Origin: Arthrobacter sp. Marseille-P9274
GTDB lineage: Bacteria; Actinomycetota; Actinomycetes; Actinomycetales; Micrococcaceae
Direction: 5' to 3'
Assembly (NCBI RefSeq): GCF_946892675.1
Contig: NZ_CAMPOV010000001.1
Span: 780,033-844,032 of the forward strand
DNA length: 64,000 bases
This document shows, in pieces, positions 34,218 to 43,075 of the stretch; position 1 is the first letter of the stretch; each line of letters opens with the position of its first letter. The notes beneath the pieces are model-generated. The model worked only from the letters and a program-made list of their open reading frames with translations, was not told the origin of the DNA and did no database searches. A program made the position numbers and the translations under genes.

Positions 34218-34378
34218 GAGGCCCCCAAGACGTTGAAGAATGCGTTCGGCCACTTTATGCGAAGGGCGGGAGCGCGTCGAGATTGTTTCACCTGCGAGCG
34301 TGCGCCGCTAAGTATCTCCGCAGTCCGCCACCAGTCCAGCACCGAACGGTTGGTCCGATGTCGGGCGGGGCAGGCGAC

Positions 34379-34408
34379 AGCGGCGGCGGGAATGTCCCCG
34401 CCGCCGCT
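34379..34408. terminator. 12-bp hairpin at the end of the sulfur operon
   Basis: AGCGGCGGCGGG and CCCGCCGCCGCT pair perfectly around a 6-base loop, 36 bp after the stop of the SfnB/DszC-like gene on the - strand. No T-run. Confidence 0.6.
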
Positions 34409-34443
34409 TCAGGTGCCGCCGGTGCTGCTTCTTGGCCCCGTTC

Positions 34444-35694
34444 CTACTTCTTGGCGCCGGGGCCGGCGCCGATGGCCCAGACGCGCGGCGGGACGGTGCC
34501 GTTGACCGAGTAGTCGCCGATGATGCGCGCCTTGAAGACCCACGGGTTGTGGTTCGCGGCCGTGCGGGCGTTGCGCCAGTGCCGGTCGAAGTTCTTCTTC
34601 GTGCTGGTGCCCGAGGCGGAGAGCGCGTCGAAGATGTCCGAGGTGGCGCGGGTGGCGAGGTCGGTCAGGACCACCTGGGCCTGGGCGCTTTCGAGCTCGG
34701 CGAGGTCGTTGAGGTGCTCTTCGCGCTCGAGGTCGCCGAGGAACGCGGCTTCGTACGCGCGCTGCAGTGCCTGGGCGGCGCGCTCGACGGTGGCTTCGGC
34801 TGCGTAGCCGCGGGCCGAGACCTCGCCGATGACCTGCAGGATCTGCGGATCCTCGCGGAAGGAGTCGGCGTTGCCGTGCGAGAAGATGCGCGTGCGGTTG
34901 CGGACTTCGGTGGCGATGTCGCGCTCGGCGGCCTTGATGCTGCCGGCGAGGACGGCGAGCAGGACGACCTGGTAGAACGCGGTCTGGTACTTGAAGCGGG
35001 TGTCGAAGTCGATGACGTTCTCGGCCTCGACCACGGCGTCCTTGAAGGTGCTGGTGCCGGAGCCGGTGGTCTGCTGGCCGAAGCCGTCCCAGTCGTCGGA
35101 ATGCGTGACGCCCGGCTGGTGCGCATTGACGACGGCGATGACCTTGACGTCGTTGTCCGTGCGCTGGGCGAAGGTGTCGATCCAGTCGGCGAAGATGCTG
35201 CCGGTCGAGTAGTACTTGGTGCCGTTGACGCGGAAGCCGCCGGTGGCCGAGTCCGGGTCCGGGCTGACCTTGGTGATGACGTCGCCGATCTTCACGCTGC
35301 CGACCTCGGTCCACGAGTTGCCCGCGATCTCGCCGTTCACGAAGCGCTCCAGCCAGACCGCGCGCTGCGGACCGGAGGAGACCAGCCGGTCCTCGACGAA
35401 GGCGAAGTGGCCGCGCAGCGCCTGCGGGATGTTCGAGTCCGCGGCGGCGAGCTCGGTCAGCAGGCGGAACAGCTGCGGCAGGGTGGCGCCGGCACCGCCG
35501 TCGGCCACCGGAACGCGCACGGCGCCGAAGCCCGCCTTGGTCAGCTCCTTGATTTGGTCGAACGGCAGCTGGTGGTCCTGCTCGCGGGCGCTGGCACCCT
35601 CGGCGATGCGCGCGAAGATCGGGCGGAAGCGGTTGGCAAGAGTCTCGTAGTCGGTCTCGGCGGCGTGCGTGGTGTGCGTGGTTACGGAGGTCAT
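34444..35694 (-). CDS. SfnB/DszC-like flavin-dependent monooxygenase (acyl-CoA dehydrogenase fold)
   Basis: This 416-residue protein has the acyl-CoA dehydrogenase fold: N-terminal helices to about 120 (FDQIKELTKAGFGAVRVPVADGGAGA), a central beta domain (GNSWTEVGS, GFRVNGTKYYSTGS) and a C-terminal four-helix bundle. The sequence resembles the sulfur-acquisition oxidoreductase SfnB and the dibenzothiophene monooxygenase DszC more than true dehydrogenases; there is no catalytic Glu pattern for CoA esters. It should use FMNH2 and O2 on an organosulfur compound. It is the second gene after a SAM-IV riboswitch, which supports a role in sulfur supply when methionine/SAM is low. Confidence 0.8.
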   Translation of the reverse strand: MTSVTTHTTHAAETDYETLANRFRPIFARIAEGASAREQDHQLPFDQIKELTKAGFGAVRVPVADGGAGATLPQLFRLLTELAAADSNIPQALRGHFAFVEDRLVSSGPQRAVWLERFVNGEIAGNSWTEVGSVKIGDVITKVSPDPDSATGGFRVNGTKYYSTGSIFADWIDTFAQRTDNDVKVIAVVNAHQPGVTHSDDWDGFGQQTTGSGTSTFKDAVVEAENVIDFDTRFKYQTAFYQVVLLAVLAGSIKAAERDIATEVRNRTRIFSHGNADSFREDPQILQVIGEVSARGYAAEATVERAAQALQRAYEAAFLGDLEREEHLNDLAELESAQAQVVLTDLATRATSDIFDALSASGTSTKKNFDRHWRNARTAANHNPWVFKARIIGDYSVNGTVPPRVWAIGAGPGAKK

Positions 35695-35736
35695 GACGGG
35701 CCTTTCGTTGTTGCGGGAATTTGGAAGTCTGGCGGG

Positions 35737-36432
35737 TCAGACGGCGGCGGGCGCCGGCTTCTGGACGGGCTTCGGAAGTTCAGCGTCGGCGGACGCGCGG
35801 ACCTTGTCTGCCCGAGCGGGTTCGGGGTTGGGAAGTACGACGGCGGCGCGGCCGGTGCGCAGGGCCAGGAACCTTGCGGCCGTGAACAGGAGGGCGATCA
35901 CGACGGCGGCTGCCGCGGCACTCCCCCAGCCCGAAGGCCAGGCACCGTTCAGCCCCAAAAGGGCGGGCAGCGTCGTCGTTAGTTGGCTGGTGAGCAGGGT
36001 GGCCCAGCCGGTGTAGGCGGTGAGCGCGGACTTGCCGAGGGCGAGGAGCAGGAAGAACAGCGTCCACAGCACGGCCCAGCTGGCCCACAGCACCGCGGAG
36101 AACGGGTCGGCGGCCAGGTTGGAGACCGCGTAGACCACCGCGAGCGCGGCGACGAGGACGCAGAACCAGCCGACGCCGGCCGAGCCGAGGTCGAACAGCG
36201 AGTTCAGGCCGACGTACGTGTAGGTCAGGCCGAAGAGGACGACACCGGCGGCGCTGAGCAGCTCGGCCGGATCGCCCGCGGCGGTCACGGCAATCAGGGT
36301 GGCCAGGATCAGCTGGAGGCCGCCGATGAGCAGGTTCAGGGTGCCGCTGTCGCGCGGCGGTATGCGTCCGAGCAGGGCCAGACCGTTGGTCAGCAGTGCC
36401 ACGCCGGAGAGGATGAGGCAGATGAAGGACAT
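35737..36432 (-). CDS. AmiS/UreI family channel
   Basis: This 231-residue protein has six hydrophobic helices. It matches AmiS/UreI proton-gated urea/amide channels: VALLTNGLALLGRI near the start, LNLLIGGLQLILATLIA and FGLTYTYVGLNSLFDL. It carries an unusual Lys/Pro-rich C-terminal tail. Family members pass small neutral solutes. Because it is the first gene behind the SAM-IV riboswitch and followed 42 bp later by the SfnB/DszC-like gene, the solute may be a small sulfur compound (sulfone, sulfoxide or sulfonamide). That substrate is inferred. Confidence 0.82.
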   Translation of the reverse strand: MSFICLILSGVALLTNGLALLGRIPPRDSGTLNLLIGGLQLILATLIAVTAAGDPAELLSAAGVVLFGLTYTYVGLNSLFDLGSAGVGWFCVLVAALAVVYAVSNLAADPFSAVLWASWAVLWTLFFLLLALGKSALTAYTGWATLLTSQLTTTLPALLGLNGAWPSGWGSAAAAAVVIALLFTAARFLALRTGRAAVVLPNPEPARADKVRASADAELPKPVQKPAPAAV

Positions 36433-36499
36433 GGGGAGGTTCCGTCTGTGCGGGAGGGCTCACGTTTGAGCCGGCTCGATGCTTGCCGGAACACGGTTG

Positions 36500-36595
36500 T
36501 GCCCGGCCGGATCTTCACCTGGGGCACCCCACCACGAAGAGGGTTGCCGTCCAACCAGCCAGGGCTTCGCGTTGGAACTCGTGATCTGTTGCAAA
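36500..36595 (-). ncRNA. SAM-IV riboswitch
   Basis: Read on the reverse strand, the core at 36586-36510 gives GATCACGAGTTCC, then AAGCCCTGGCT, GGACGGCAACCCTC, GGTGGGGTGCCCC and AGGTGAAGATC. These are the conserved blocks of the actinobacterial SAM-IV class, with GATC/GATC closing the first helix. A GGCTCA-AACG-TGAGCC hairpin follows 30-45 bases later, before the start of the AmiS/UreI gene, and is the likely expression platform. Binding of S-adenosylmethionine should switch the operon off. Confidence 0.9.
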
Positions 36596-36790
36596 GGTAT
36601 GCCGCGCCGGCGGCTGGCGGCAACGGTTTCCGGCGAACATGACGGAAGGTCACGTCCTGTTACCCGCCGCGCGGGTGAAGGTTGCAGGGGCTTGCCAGGT
36701 AGGCCCGCGGTCCGCTAGTGCAGCTGAGCGCCGGCCGGTCTCGCCGGGACTTCATTCACTGCAGCGGCCCTGCCGGCCGGCGGCGTCCAA

Positions 36791-37723
36791 TCAGGCGAGT
36801 CCCTTGTCCTTGAGCCAGGCGGCTGCGGCGTCACGGGGGTTCTGCTTCGCGTCCCCGGAGACCTGCTCGTTGAGCTGCATGAGGTCCTCAGTGGTCAGTA
36901 CCTGCGAGACCTTGTTCAGGATGTCCCTGGCCTCGCTGCCGACGGTGTCGGTGCGGATCAGGGGAAGCACCTGCTGGGCCGCGAAGAGGTCCTTGGTGTC
37001 CTTCAGCGCGACCAGCCTGTTCGCCGCGATCGACGGGGAAGTGGTGAAGATGTTGGCGGCCTGGACCCGGTCGTCCAGCAGCGCCTGGAGCGTCAGCGCC
37101 CCGCCGCCGTCGCTAAACGGGACAAACTCCTTCGGGACACATCCATAAACTGCCTCAAGCCCCGACAGTCCCTGCGGACGCTCCTGGGCCTCGGGCGGCA
37201 TTCCGAGGGCAATACGGTCACAGATTTTGCCCAGGTCCTCGAGGGATTCCAGTCCGTGCTTGTCCGCAGTCTGTTGCGTGACGACGAGCGCGTCTTTGTC
37301 CTCCGCGGCAGCCGGTTCCAGTACCGCAAGCCCCTTCGGCAGCTTTCCGGGCAGTTCCTTCATCACTTCTTCGGCGCTCCGCGCTGAGGTGCCCTCGTCC
37401 AGATAGCGCAGAAGATTGCCGCTGTAATCGGGCACCAGGTCGATGGAGCCGTCCTGCACTGCCCGGGCGTAGACCTCGCGGGAGCCAATCCGCGGTTTGG
37501 TTGCCGCGGGAAGGCCTCCGGCGTTCAAAGCCCCTGCATAGATCTCGGCGAGGGTCTCGCTCTCCGGGAAATTCGCCGATCCCACGAGCAAGGGCGCCTG
37601 GGACCCGGCCGCCCCGGCGCTGGCTTGTCCGTCCTCGAACGGACTGGCGCTGCAGCCGACCATGCCCAGGACGAGCAGGAGCCCGGTGATCAGAACCGCT
37701 GGAAGCCTGACGGTGTTCCGCAT
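36791..37723 (-). CDS. OpuC/ProX-type glycine betaine/choline-binding lipoprotein
   Basis: This 310-residue protein starts at an ATG behind AAGGAA. The signal peptide ends in the lipobox VLGMVGCSAS, so the mature protein is anchored to the membrane by a lipid on Cys. The substrate-binding domain has VGSANFPESETLAEIYAGAL, DGSIDLVPDYSGNLLRYL and AANIFTTSPSIAAN, as in quaternary-ammonium binding proteins of ABC importers. No permease or ATPase gene is next to it, so it is an orphan or works with a distant transporter. A GTG at 37759 is a longer alternative start. Confidence 0.83.
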   Translation of the reverse strand: MRNTVRLPAVLITGLLLVLGMVGCSASPFEDGQASAGAAGSQAPLLVGSANFPESETLAEIYAGALNAGGLPAATKPRIGSREVYARAVQDGSIDLVPDYSGNLLRYLDEGTSARSAEEVMKELPGKLPKGLAVLEPAAAEDKDALVVTQQTADKHGLESLEDLGKICDRIALGMPPEAQERPQGLSGLEAVYGCVPKEFVPFSDGGGALTLQALLDDRVQAANIFTTSPSIAANRLVALKDTKDLFAAQQVLPLIRTDTVGSEARDILNKVSQVLTTEDLMQLNEQVSGDAKQNPRDAAAAWLKDKGLA

Positions 37724-38246
37724 GGAAGTGTTCCTTAGAGGTAGGTCCGCTGTGCTCACAGGCTAGACGACTGAAAGCGGCGCAACCAGAATCCGCAGGT
37801 TTCTTGCGCGGGTTGTTGGCAGATTAACCGGCAGAGGTTCAGCACCCCGGAAACGACATCGCCCCGGGCGCCTAGGCTTCCCGGGGCAATGCCGCCGCCC
37901 CTTCGCGGGAGGGGCACAAAGGAACGGGTCTGGGGGTCGGCCCCGCTCCGCGGCCGGGCCGTCCCAAGGAGGACGGGCGATCCGGCACACTCTGAGTCTG
38001 CCTTCCGCGGCGCCGGCGAACCAGATTCCAGTTCTGGGGATGGGAGGAACCCCCAAATGAGTGGCTGCGGGCGTTCATATGCTTTGCTATGCCAGCGGAC
38101 CGGTAGATTCCGGACGGTGACCCGAACGCGTGTCCGGAGCGCCGCCGTCGTAATTTTCACTATCCTGAAGGCTGGTTTCCCGCTCCCCCCACGGACGCAC
38201 CGGGTCCTCCGCGGGCGGCCTGCGACGACAAGGAAATGCTGACTAG
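37724..38246. other. Hairpin-rich divergent intergenic region
   Basis: This 523-bp gap has no convincing gene. Beside the hairpin at 37861, GCCCCT/AGGGGC (37894-37912), CGTCC/GGACG (about 37968-37985) and GGGG/CCCC (about 38037-38055) could form a row of stem-loops. It may be a long structured leader of the MFS gene or of the lipoprotein. I could not match it to a known riboswitch class on either strand. Confidence 0.4.
37861..37887. terminator. 8-bp G+C hairpin
   Basis: GCCCCGGG and CCCGGGGC surround an 11-base loop in the divergent gap between the lipoprotein and the MFS gene. It begins a chain of GC hairpins. Confidence 0.4.
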
Positions 38247-39431
38247 ATGATGGCGAGTGCAGCCGGTTCCGGCGGAGAGCCCGACAAGCCGCGGAACCGT
38301 GTATCCGATGCCGTCCTGCGGTCGGTGGGTTTCCTATCCTTCTTCGACCGCTTCGGCACGCCGCCGATGCTCGTGGTGCTGGCTGACCGGACGGGCCTGT
38401 CGCTCGGCCAGGCCGTCCAGCTGGTGGCGGCGTATGCGCTGCTTTACGCCATCGGGCAGCCGGTGTGGGGGCTGCTGAGCGACAGGTTCGGCCGCCTGGC
38501 GATCCTGCGTACGGCGTTGGCAGGGGTCCTGGTCGGGTCGGTGGCCAGCGCGCTGTCCGGCAGCTACGTCCCGCTGCTCCTGGCGCGGGCGTTCACGGGG
38601 CTGATGGCCGGCGCGCTGTATCCGACCCTGATGACGATCCTCGGCGATACGCGGACCGGGATCGAGCGGGCCCGCGGGCTGTCCGACCTGCAGATCTATT
38701 CGTCGCTCGGGACGACCATCGCGGCCCTCGCCACCGGCACGCTGGCCGCGCTGGTGGACTGGCGGCTGGTGTTTGTGCTGCCGGCCGTAGGCTGCCTGGT
38801 CCTGCTGATCCTGCTGCGCGGGTTGGAAATCGACGGGCACTCCGGGCGCGGCGGCGTCCGGCTGGGGCACGCGTTCTCGCCCTCCGCCCTGGGCATCTAC
38901 GGGCTGGCGGTCCTGGAGGGCGCCGTGCTCATGGGAATCCTGACGTACATCGTCCCGGCCCTGCAGCACGCCGGGGTTGGGGTCAGTCTGGCCGGCATGC
39001 TCGCCGCAGGATTCGGCGTCGGAGTAATCCTCGGGGCCCGCATCATGCGCCGGCTGGTCCAGGGGTTCACCCGCACCCAGCTCATCGCCATCGGAGGAGC
39101 CGTGCTAGTCACTGCGTTCCTGGTTTCGTCGCTGTGGCACGTCCCCGCAGCGTTAACAACGACGGCGGTGCTTGTCGGCGTTTCCAATGCCGTCCTTCAC
39201 TCCTCCATGCAGGGATGGGCCACCGACATCGCCCCGCAGGCCCGTGCCACGAGCGTCGCACTGTTTGCCGGCTCGCTGTTCCTCGGCAGCTCGCTGCAGA
39301 ACTTCGTCACCGCCGGGCTCGCCGACGACCGGCAGTACGGCACGATCTTCCTCCTCGGCCTGGTGGCGAGCATCTTCCTGACGGTTATCGCCGCCCTGGG
39401 CCACGCCTCCTGGAAGCAGAAGCAGACCTGA
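38247..39431 (+). CDS. MFS transporter
   Basis: This 394-residue protein has 12 hydrophobic helices. The MFS A-motif is present between helices 2 and 3 (GLLSDRFGRLAIL), with LLARAFTGLMAGALYPTLMT in helix 4. It resembles drug/sugar efflux members of the family. Substrate unknown. No regulator is adjacent. Confidence 0.82.
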   Translation: MMASAAGSGGEPDKPRNRVSDAVLRSVGFLSFFDRFGTPPMLVVLADRTGLSLGQAVQLVAAYALLYAIGQPVWGLLSDRFGRLAILRTALAGVLVGSVASALSGSYVPLLLARAFTGLMAGALYPTLMTILGDTRTGIERARGLSDLQIYSSLGTTIAALATGTLAALVDWRLVFVLPAVGCLVLLILLRGLEIDGHSGRGGVRLGHAFSPSALGIYGLAVLEGAVLMGILTYIVPALQHAGVGVSLAGMLAAGFGVGVILGARIMRRLVQGFTRTQLIAIGGAVLVTAFLVSSLWHVPAALTTTAVLVGVSNAVLHSSMQGWATDIAPQARATSVALFAGSLFLGSSLQNFVTAGLADDRQYGTIFLLGLVASIFLTVIAALGHASWKQKQT

Positions 39432-39609
39432 GCCAGCCGTTAGTTGATGGCACGTGTCGGGAAATTCGCGCTAAGTACGACGGCGATCTCCCGCGCCTGG
39501 GCGAGGTCCTCACCGGGCCCTGACCCTTCTATGCCGCGGCTTCCTCTCCTGTCCTACACACGACCCATTTTCGAGTGCGCTGAGAAGATGCGCTCGATAG
39601 CGTTGATTT

Positions 39610-41103
39610 ATGGCAGTCAGGACGTTCGAAGCGACTCGGGAAGCCGCGGGCTTCCTCGCTTCGATGCGCGACGAACTCCAGGAATTCGCGTCCGTCTTCC
39701 GTCAGGAGGCCGTCCTGCAGAGCCCCGGAGTCCTGGCGGAGTGTGTGGGGCTGTTCGAGGATCTTTCGAGGACCGTCGAGCAACTGCAGTTGACCGGCGC
39801 GCATGCCATCGAGCAATTGGGCGTGTCCACCATGACGGGCCGGGACCCGGGCAACCCGGAGTCGAAGTCCGAATTCCGGGACACCGCCGACTACCTCCGG
39901 GCCCGGCTGCGGATCAGCCGGAGCGAAGCCCGGCGCCGGATCCGAGTGGGTGCCGGCACGATGCCGGAGACCCTCATCAGCGGCGGCGAGGCACCGCCGA
40001 AGTATGAACACCTGGCAGCCGGACTGGCAGAGTCTGAAATCGGCGGCACGGCTGCCACGCTCATCCACGACACCCTGGAACGCATCCGCCCGGTCGCCGC
40101 TCCGGACCACCTGGCCGCCATGGAGCAGCAGCTGACCCGGCAGGCGGCGGAGGCGGATTTGGATACGCTCCGCATCGTGGCCAGGAGCTGGGAAGCGGCC
40201 ATTGATCCGGACGGACGCGAACCCAGTATGGAACAGCTCGCCGCCCAGCAAGGCGTCTTCATCAAACGGAAGCGCTGGGGCCTGCACCGGCTCGAAGTGT
40301 GTGCGACGGATGAACAGTACGAACACCTGATCACCGCCATGAACACGGCAACCAATCCGCGACTACAAGCGACCTTCGAACCCGAAAGCGGCCAGTCTGG
40401 AACGAACGCGGGCCGTGATTTAGCTGTCACGGCCGAAGGCGGCGAAGCTGCCGGGGCCGAAGCCGCGCTCACGGACGACGATGCGCCAAACCCGGACTGG
40501 CCGATGCCCACCCGGCCCCAGCTACTGCTTCAGGGTCTGGTCGGAGCCTGCAAGATCGCGCTGTCCACGGACAAGCTTCCCGCCAGCGGAGGCCACCGGC
40601 CCCAGGTCATGGTCACCATCGACTACCAGGACCTGATGAGTGCAACCGAAGCCGGCACCTCGGGCCAGGCCGTCTTCACCGGACTCATCACACCCCGCAC
40701 GGTCCGCAAAATGGCCTGCGACGCCGACCTCATCCCCATCGTGTTCGGCGGCAAAGGCGAAGTCCTCGACATCGGACGCGCACAGCGGCTCTTCACCCCG
40801 GCCCAGCGCCGCGCCCTCGTCGCCCGCGACAAAGGCTGCGCCTTCCCCGGCTGCACCATGCCAGCCCACTGGACCGAAGCCCACCACATCCGCTACTGGA
40901 AGAAACACAAAGGCCGCACCTCCGTCGCCAACGGCGTGCTCCTCTGCTCCTTCCACCACCACCTCATCCACGCCGGAGACTGGATCATCGAATCGATAGA
41001 CGGGATACCGTGGTTCATCCCGCCCGCCTACACCGACCCATCCCAAGTCCCACGACGCAACAGATACCGGCACCCCCTGTCCTTAAACGCACAGGCCAAT
41101 TGA
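39610..41103 (+). CDS. DUF222/HNH endonuclease, 13E12 repeat family (copy 2)
   Basis: This 497-residue paralog of the gene at 30.7 kb has the same strand and architecture, with the HNH motif CAFPGCTMPAHWTEAHHIRYW and SFHHHLIHAGDW intact. The upstream 50 bp (TCCTACACA and CGATAG shortly before the ATG) also match copy 1, so the duplication includes the promoter area. It differs mainly in the first 60 codons, the linker near residue 260-290 and a shorter C-terminus. Homologous recombination between the two would delete about 8.9 kb. Confidence 0.88.
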   Translation: MAVRTFEATREAAGFLASMRDELQEFASVFRQEAVLQSPGVLAECVGLFEDLSRTVEQLQLTGAHAIEQLGVSTMTGRDPGNPESKSEFRDTADYLRARLRISRSEARRRIRVGAGTMPETLISGGEAPPKYEHLAAGLAESEIGGTAATLIHDTLERIRPVAAPDHLAAMEQQLTRQAAEADLDTLRIVARSWEAAIDPDGREPSMEQLAAQQGVFIKRKRWGLHRLEVCATDEQYEHLITAMNTATNPRLQATFEPESGQSGTNAGRDLAVTAEGGEAAGAEAALTDDDAPNPDWPMPTRPQLLLQGLVGACKIALSTDKLPASGGHRPQVMVTIDYQDLMSATEAGTSGQAVFTGLITPRTVRKMACDADLIPIVFGGKGEVLDIGRAQRLFTPAQRRALVARDKGCAFPGCTMPAHWTEAHHIRYWKKHKGRTSVANGVLLCSFHHHLIHAGDWIIESIDGIPWFIPPAYTDPSQVPRRNRYRHPLSLNAQAN

Positions 41104-41159
41104 CAGCTCCGTCACGAAGCGACGGCCGCAGCCCAGGTCTCACAGGGTCACCTCCGCGG

Positions 41160-41312
41160 ACGACCGCCGGAAGAACCCGCCCAAGGCTGCCACCAGCTTG
41201 CGGGCACTCGGGGTTGGACCGATGCCATGGCCCGTAGGAAATGGCCGGTGTCCCGGGCGCCCCGGGTAGCGGATGACGAACGTAAACCCTCGGCGTGCTC
41301 GATGGCCAGTTA
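41160..41312 (-). pseudogene. Remnant of the VanY-type carboxypeptidase gene
   Basis: Blocks GCCGGAAGAA, TGCCATGG, GGGTAGCGGATGA and TCGGCGTGCTC occur in the same order and spacing as in the intact gene at 33560-33742, with small deletions and no open frame. It follows HNH copy 2 as the intact gene follows copy 1 at a distance, so both probably belonged to the same duplicated segment. A 17-bp stretch (GACTAATCGGCG) is repeated at 41335 and 41386. Confidence 0.7.
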
Positions 41313-41386
41313 GCGTGGCGGTGTCAACGCAGGAGGACTAATCGGCGGGAGTGCCGACACGGGAGGGGAGTAAACGCCTTGAGGGA

Positions 41387-43075
41387 CTAATCGGCGAGCG
41401 CGATGACTTCCAGTCTGTTACCGGGCCCGGCGATCACCAGGACGCGTTCGGCCAGGATATCCACCAGCGCCCGCTCCAGGCGCACGGCTTCCGATTCCTC
41501 CTGTCCAGGCCCTTCCCGACCTGCGACCGGCAGTTGCTGCGAACCGGCTCGTGTCCAGACCGTGACCGGGGCGCCGGTCACTTCCTCTGCCGCCCGGCGC
41601 CAGGGTTCGGGGTCTCCCGCGGCCACCAGGACAATGTGGCCGATGGGCCGCGACCGGCCGGGCGCGCGGGAGGGGACGGCCGGCCGCTCATGCCGCCACA
41701 CGCTGAAGTGGTATCCGGCGACCAATCCGGTGGCTGCCAGCAGGCCGAACGGCGCGCGGATCCGGTCAACCAGGCTGCCCGGCGTGGTGCCGTCGAGCAG
41801 GAGTTCGAACACCCGATATCCGATCACTAGCAGGGTCACCAGTGCCACCACCGCGCTGACACCGAACACCGTGATCAGGTAGACCCTCCGGCCTGCCGGT
41901 TCCGCTGGAGCCGCCGCTGCCCGTCCGGGTTTGCCCGGCTGCCAGCTGCGCCACCACAGGGGTCCGCCGACGACGAGGGCGCTGATCCCGCCGAGCAGTA
42001 GCGTGCGCGGGTCCGTTCCTGCCAGCGTGGTGCCGGCGAGTGCGAGGAGGGAATTCACGACGACGCCGATTCCCGTCGCTGCGGCTGCCAGGGCCACCCC
42101 GCACACCACGAGTCTCGCTCCCTCCCGGGTAGCTTCCGCCCGGCCGGTCGCCACCGAGGAGTGGTAAAGCCAGACCACCGTGCCAACCGCTGCCGCCGCG
42201 ACCGCAAATCCCAGCGGCTCCAGCAAGTCCCCCACCGGCTCGGACCGGTCAAAAGCAAGCCGCAGAATAATGAACAGCAGTGTTCCCCAGCCCGTCACGG
42301 CCAGCACGCTGGCTCCGAGGACGCCGGCCACCACGAGCGCCACGTCCGCGAGCCGGGAGCGCAGGCGCTTGCCTCCTTCGTGGATCCAGTGCCACTGCCA
42401 GAGGAGGATGCCGGCAACGGCCCACGCAAGGGCCTGCAGTGCGAACACCCACCACGGCTTGCCCACCGCCGTCGTACCCGTCAACGAATCAACCGCTGAG
42501 TCGAACAGCGCGGCCAGCGCGGTGACGCTGCCGCCGGCGCCAATGACCAGGCCGTAGACGGTTCCGGCGACAGTGGGAACCTGGGCGAGCCGGAGGGGGC
42601 CCTTTCCGGCATGCCGCCACATCCACCGGTGCCCGAACCAGACGGTGCCCCAGACCAGCGCGCCGCCGATGGTCATTCCCCATCCGGCTGTCCGGCCGGC
42701 GATCAGTTCGGACAGCGTGGCCAGCAGCGAGGTCGTGGAGATGATCATTGAGACGATGTACATCGCGGCAACGTAGAGGCCCCAGGCCAGTGAGGAACGC
42801 TCGGCCGGTTCTGCCAACCGCCGCCACACCGACCACCAGAGAACTGCGGCCAGCGGACCACCGATGAGGAAGAAGGCGAATCCCTGCGCGAGGCCGGCGA
42901 CGTCGCCGGCCACGAATTCGGACCCGATCCCGAACAGCCGTCCCAGCAGGGCCGCGGCGCCGCTGGCGGCGATGCACACCAGGACGAAGAGCAGCGTGTA
43001 GACGACCAGATGGCGCACGGTCCGCTGCACGGTCCCCGCGCCGGGGCCCGGGGCCGGTGCCAGCGCCGCCGTCAC
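41387..43075 (-). CDS. DUF5671 multi-pass membrane protein
   Basis: This 562-residue protein has about 12 hydrophobic helices, arranged in repeated blocks typical of DUF5671 (LVVYTLLFVLVCIAASG, then GLAQGFAFFLIGGPLAAVLWW; SLAWGLYVAAMYIVSMIISTTSLL). The C-terminal 80 residues are soluble (IVLVAAGDPEPWRRAAEEV). The GTG start overlaps the stop of the preceding gene (GTGA). Function unknown; translation coupling suggests it works with that small anchored protein. Confidence 0.72.
   Translation of the reverse strand: MTAALAPAPGPGAGTVQRTVRHLVVYTLLFVLVCIAASGAAALLGRLFGIGSEFVAGDVAGLAQGFAFFLIGGPLAAVLWWSVWRRLAEPAERSSLAWGLYVAAMYIVSMIISTTSLLATLSELIAGRTAGWGMTIGGALVWGTVWFGHRWMWRHAGKGPLRLAQVPTVAGTVYGLVIGAGGSVTALAALFDSAVDSLTGTTAVGKPWWVFALQALAWAVAGILLWQWHWIHEGGKRLRSRLADVALVVAGVLGASVLAVTGWGTLLFIILRLAFDRSEPVGDLLEPLGFAVAAAAVGTVVWLYHSSVATGRAEATREGARLVVCGVALAAAATGIGVVVNSLLALAGTTLAGTDPRTLLLGGISALVVGGPLWWRSWQPGKPGRAAAAPAEPAGRRVYLITVFGVSAVVALVTLLVIGYRVFELLLDGTTPGSLVDRIRAPFGLLAATGLVAGYHFSVWRHERPAVPSRAPGRSRPIGHIVLVAAGDPEPWRRAAEEVTGAPVTVWTRAGSQQLPVAGREGPGQEESEAVRLERALVDILAERVLVIAGPGNRLEVIALAD

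Noticed and set aside
37840-38060. c-di-AMP (ydaO) or cobalamin riboswitch ahead of the osmoprotectant lipoprotein
   Set aside because: Attractive by context, but the conserved sequence blocks of these classes are absent on both strands.
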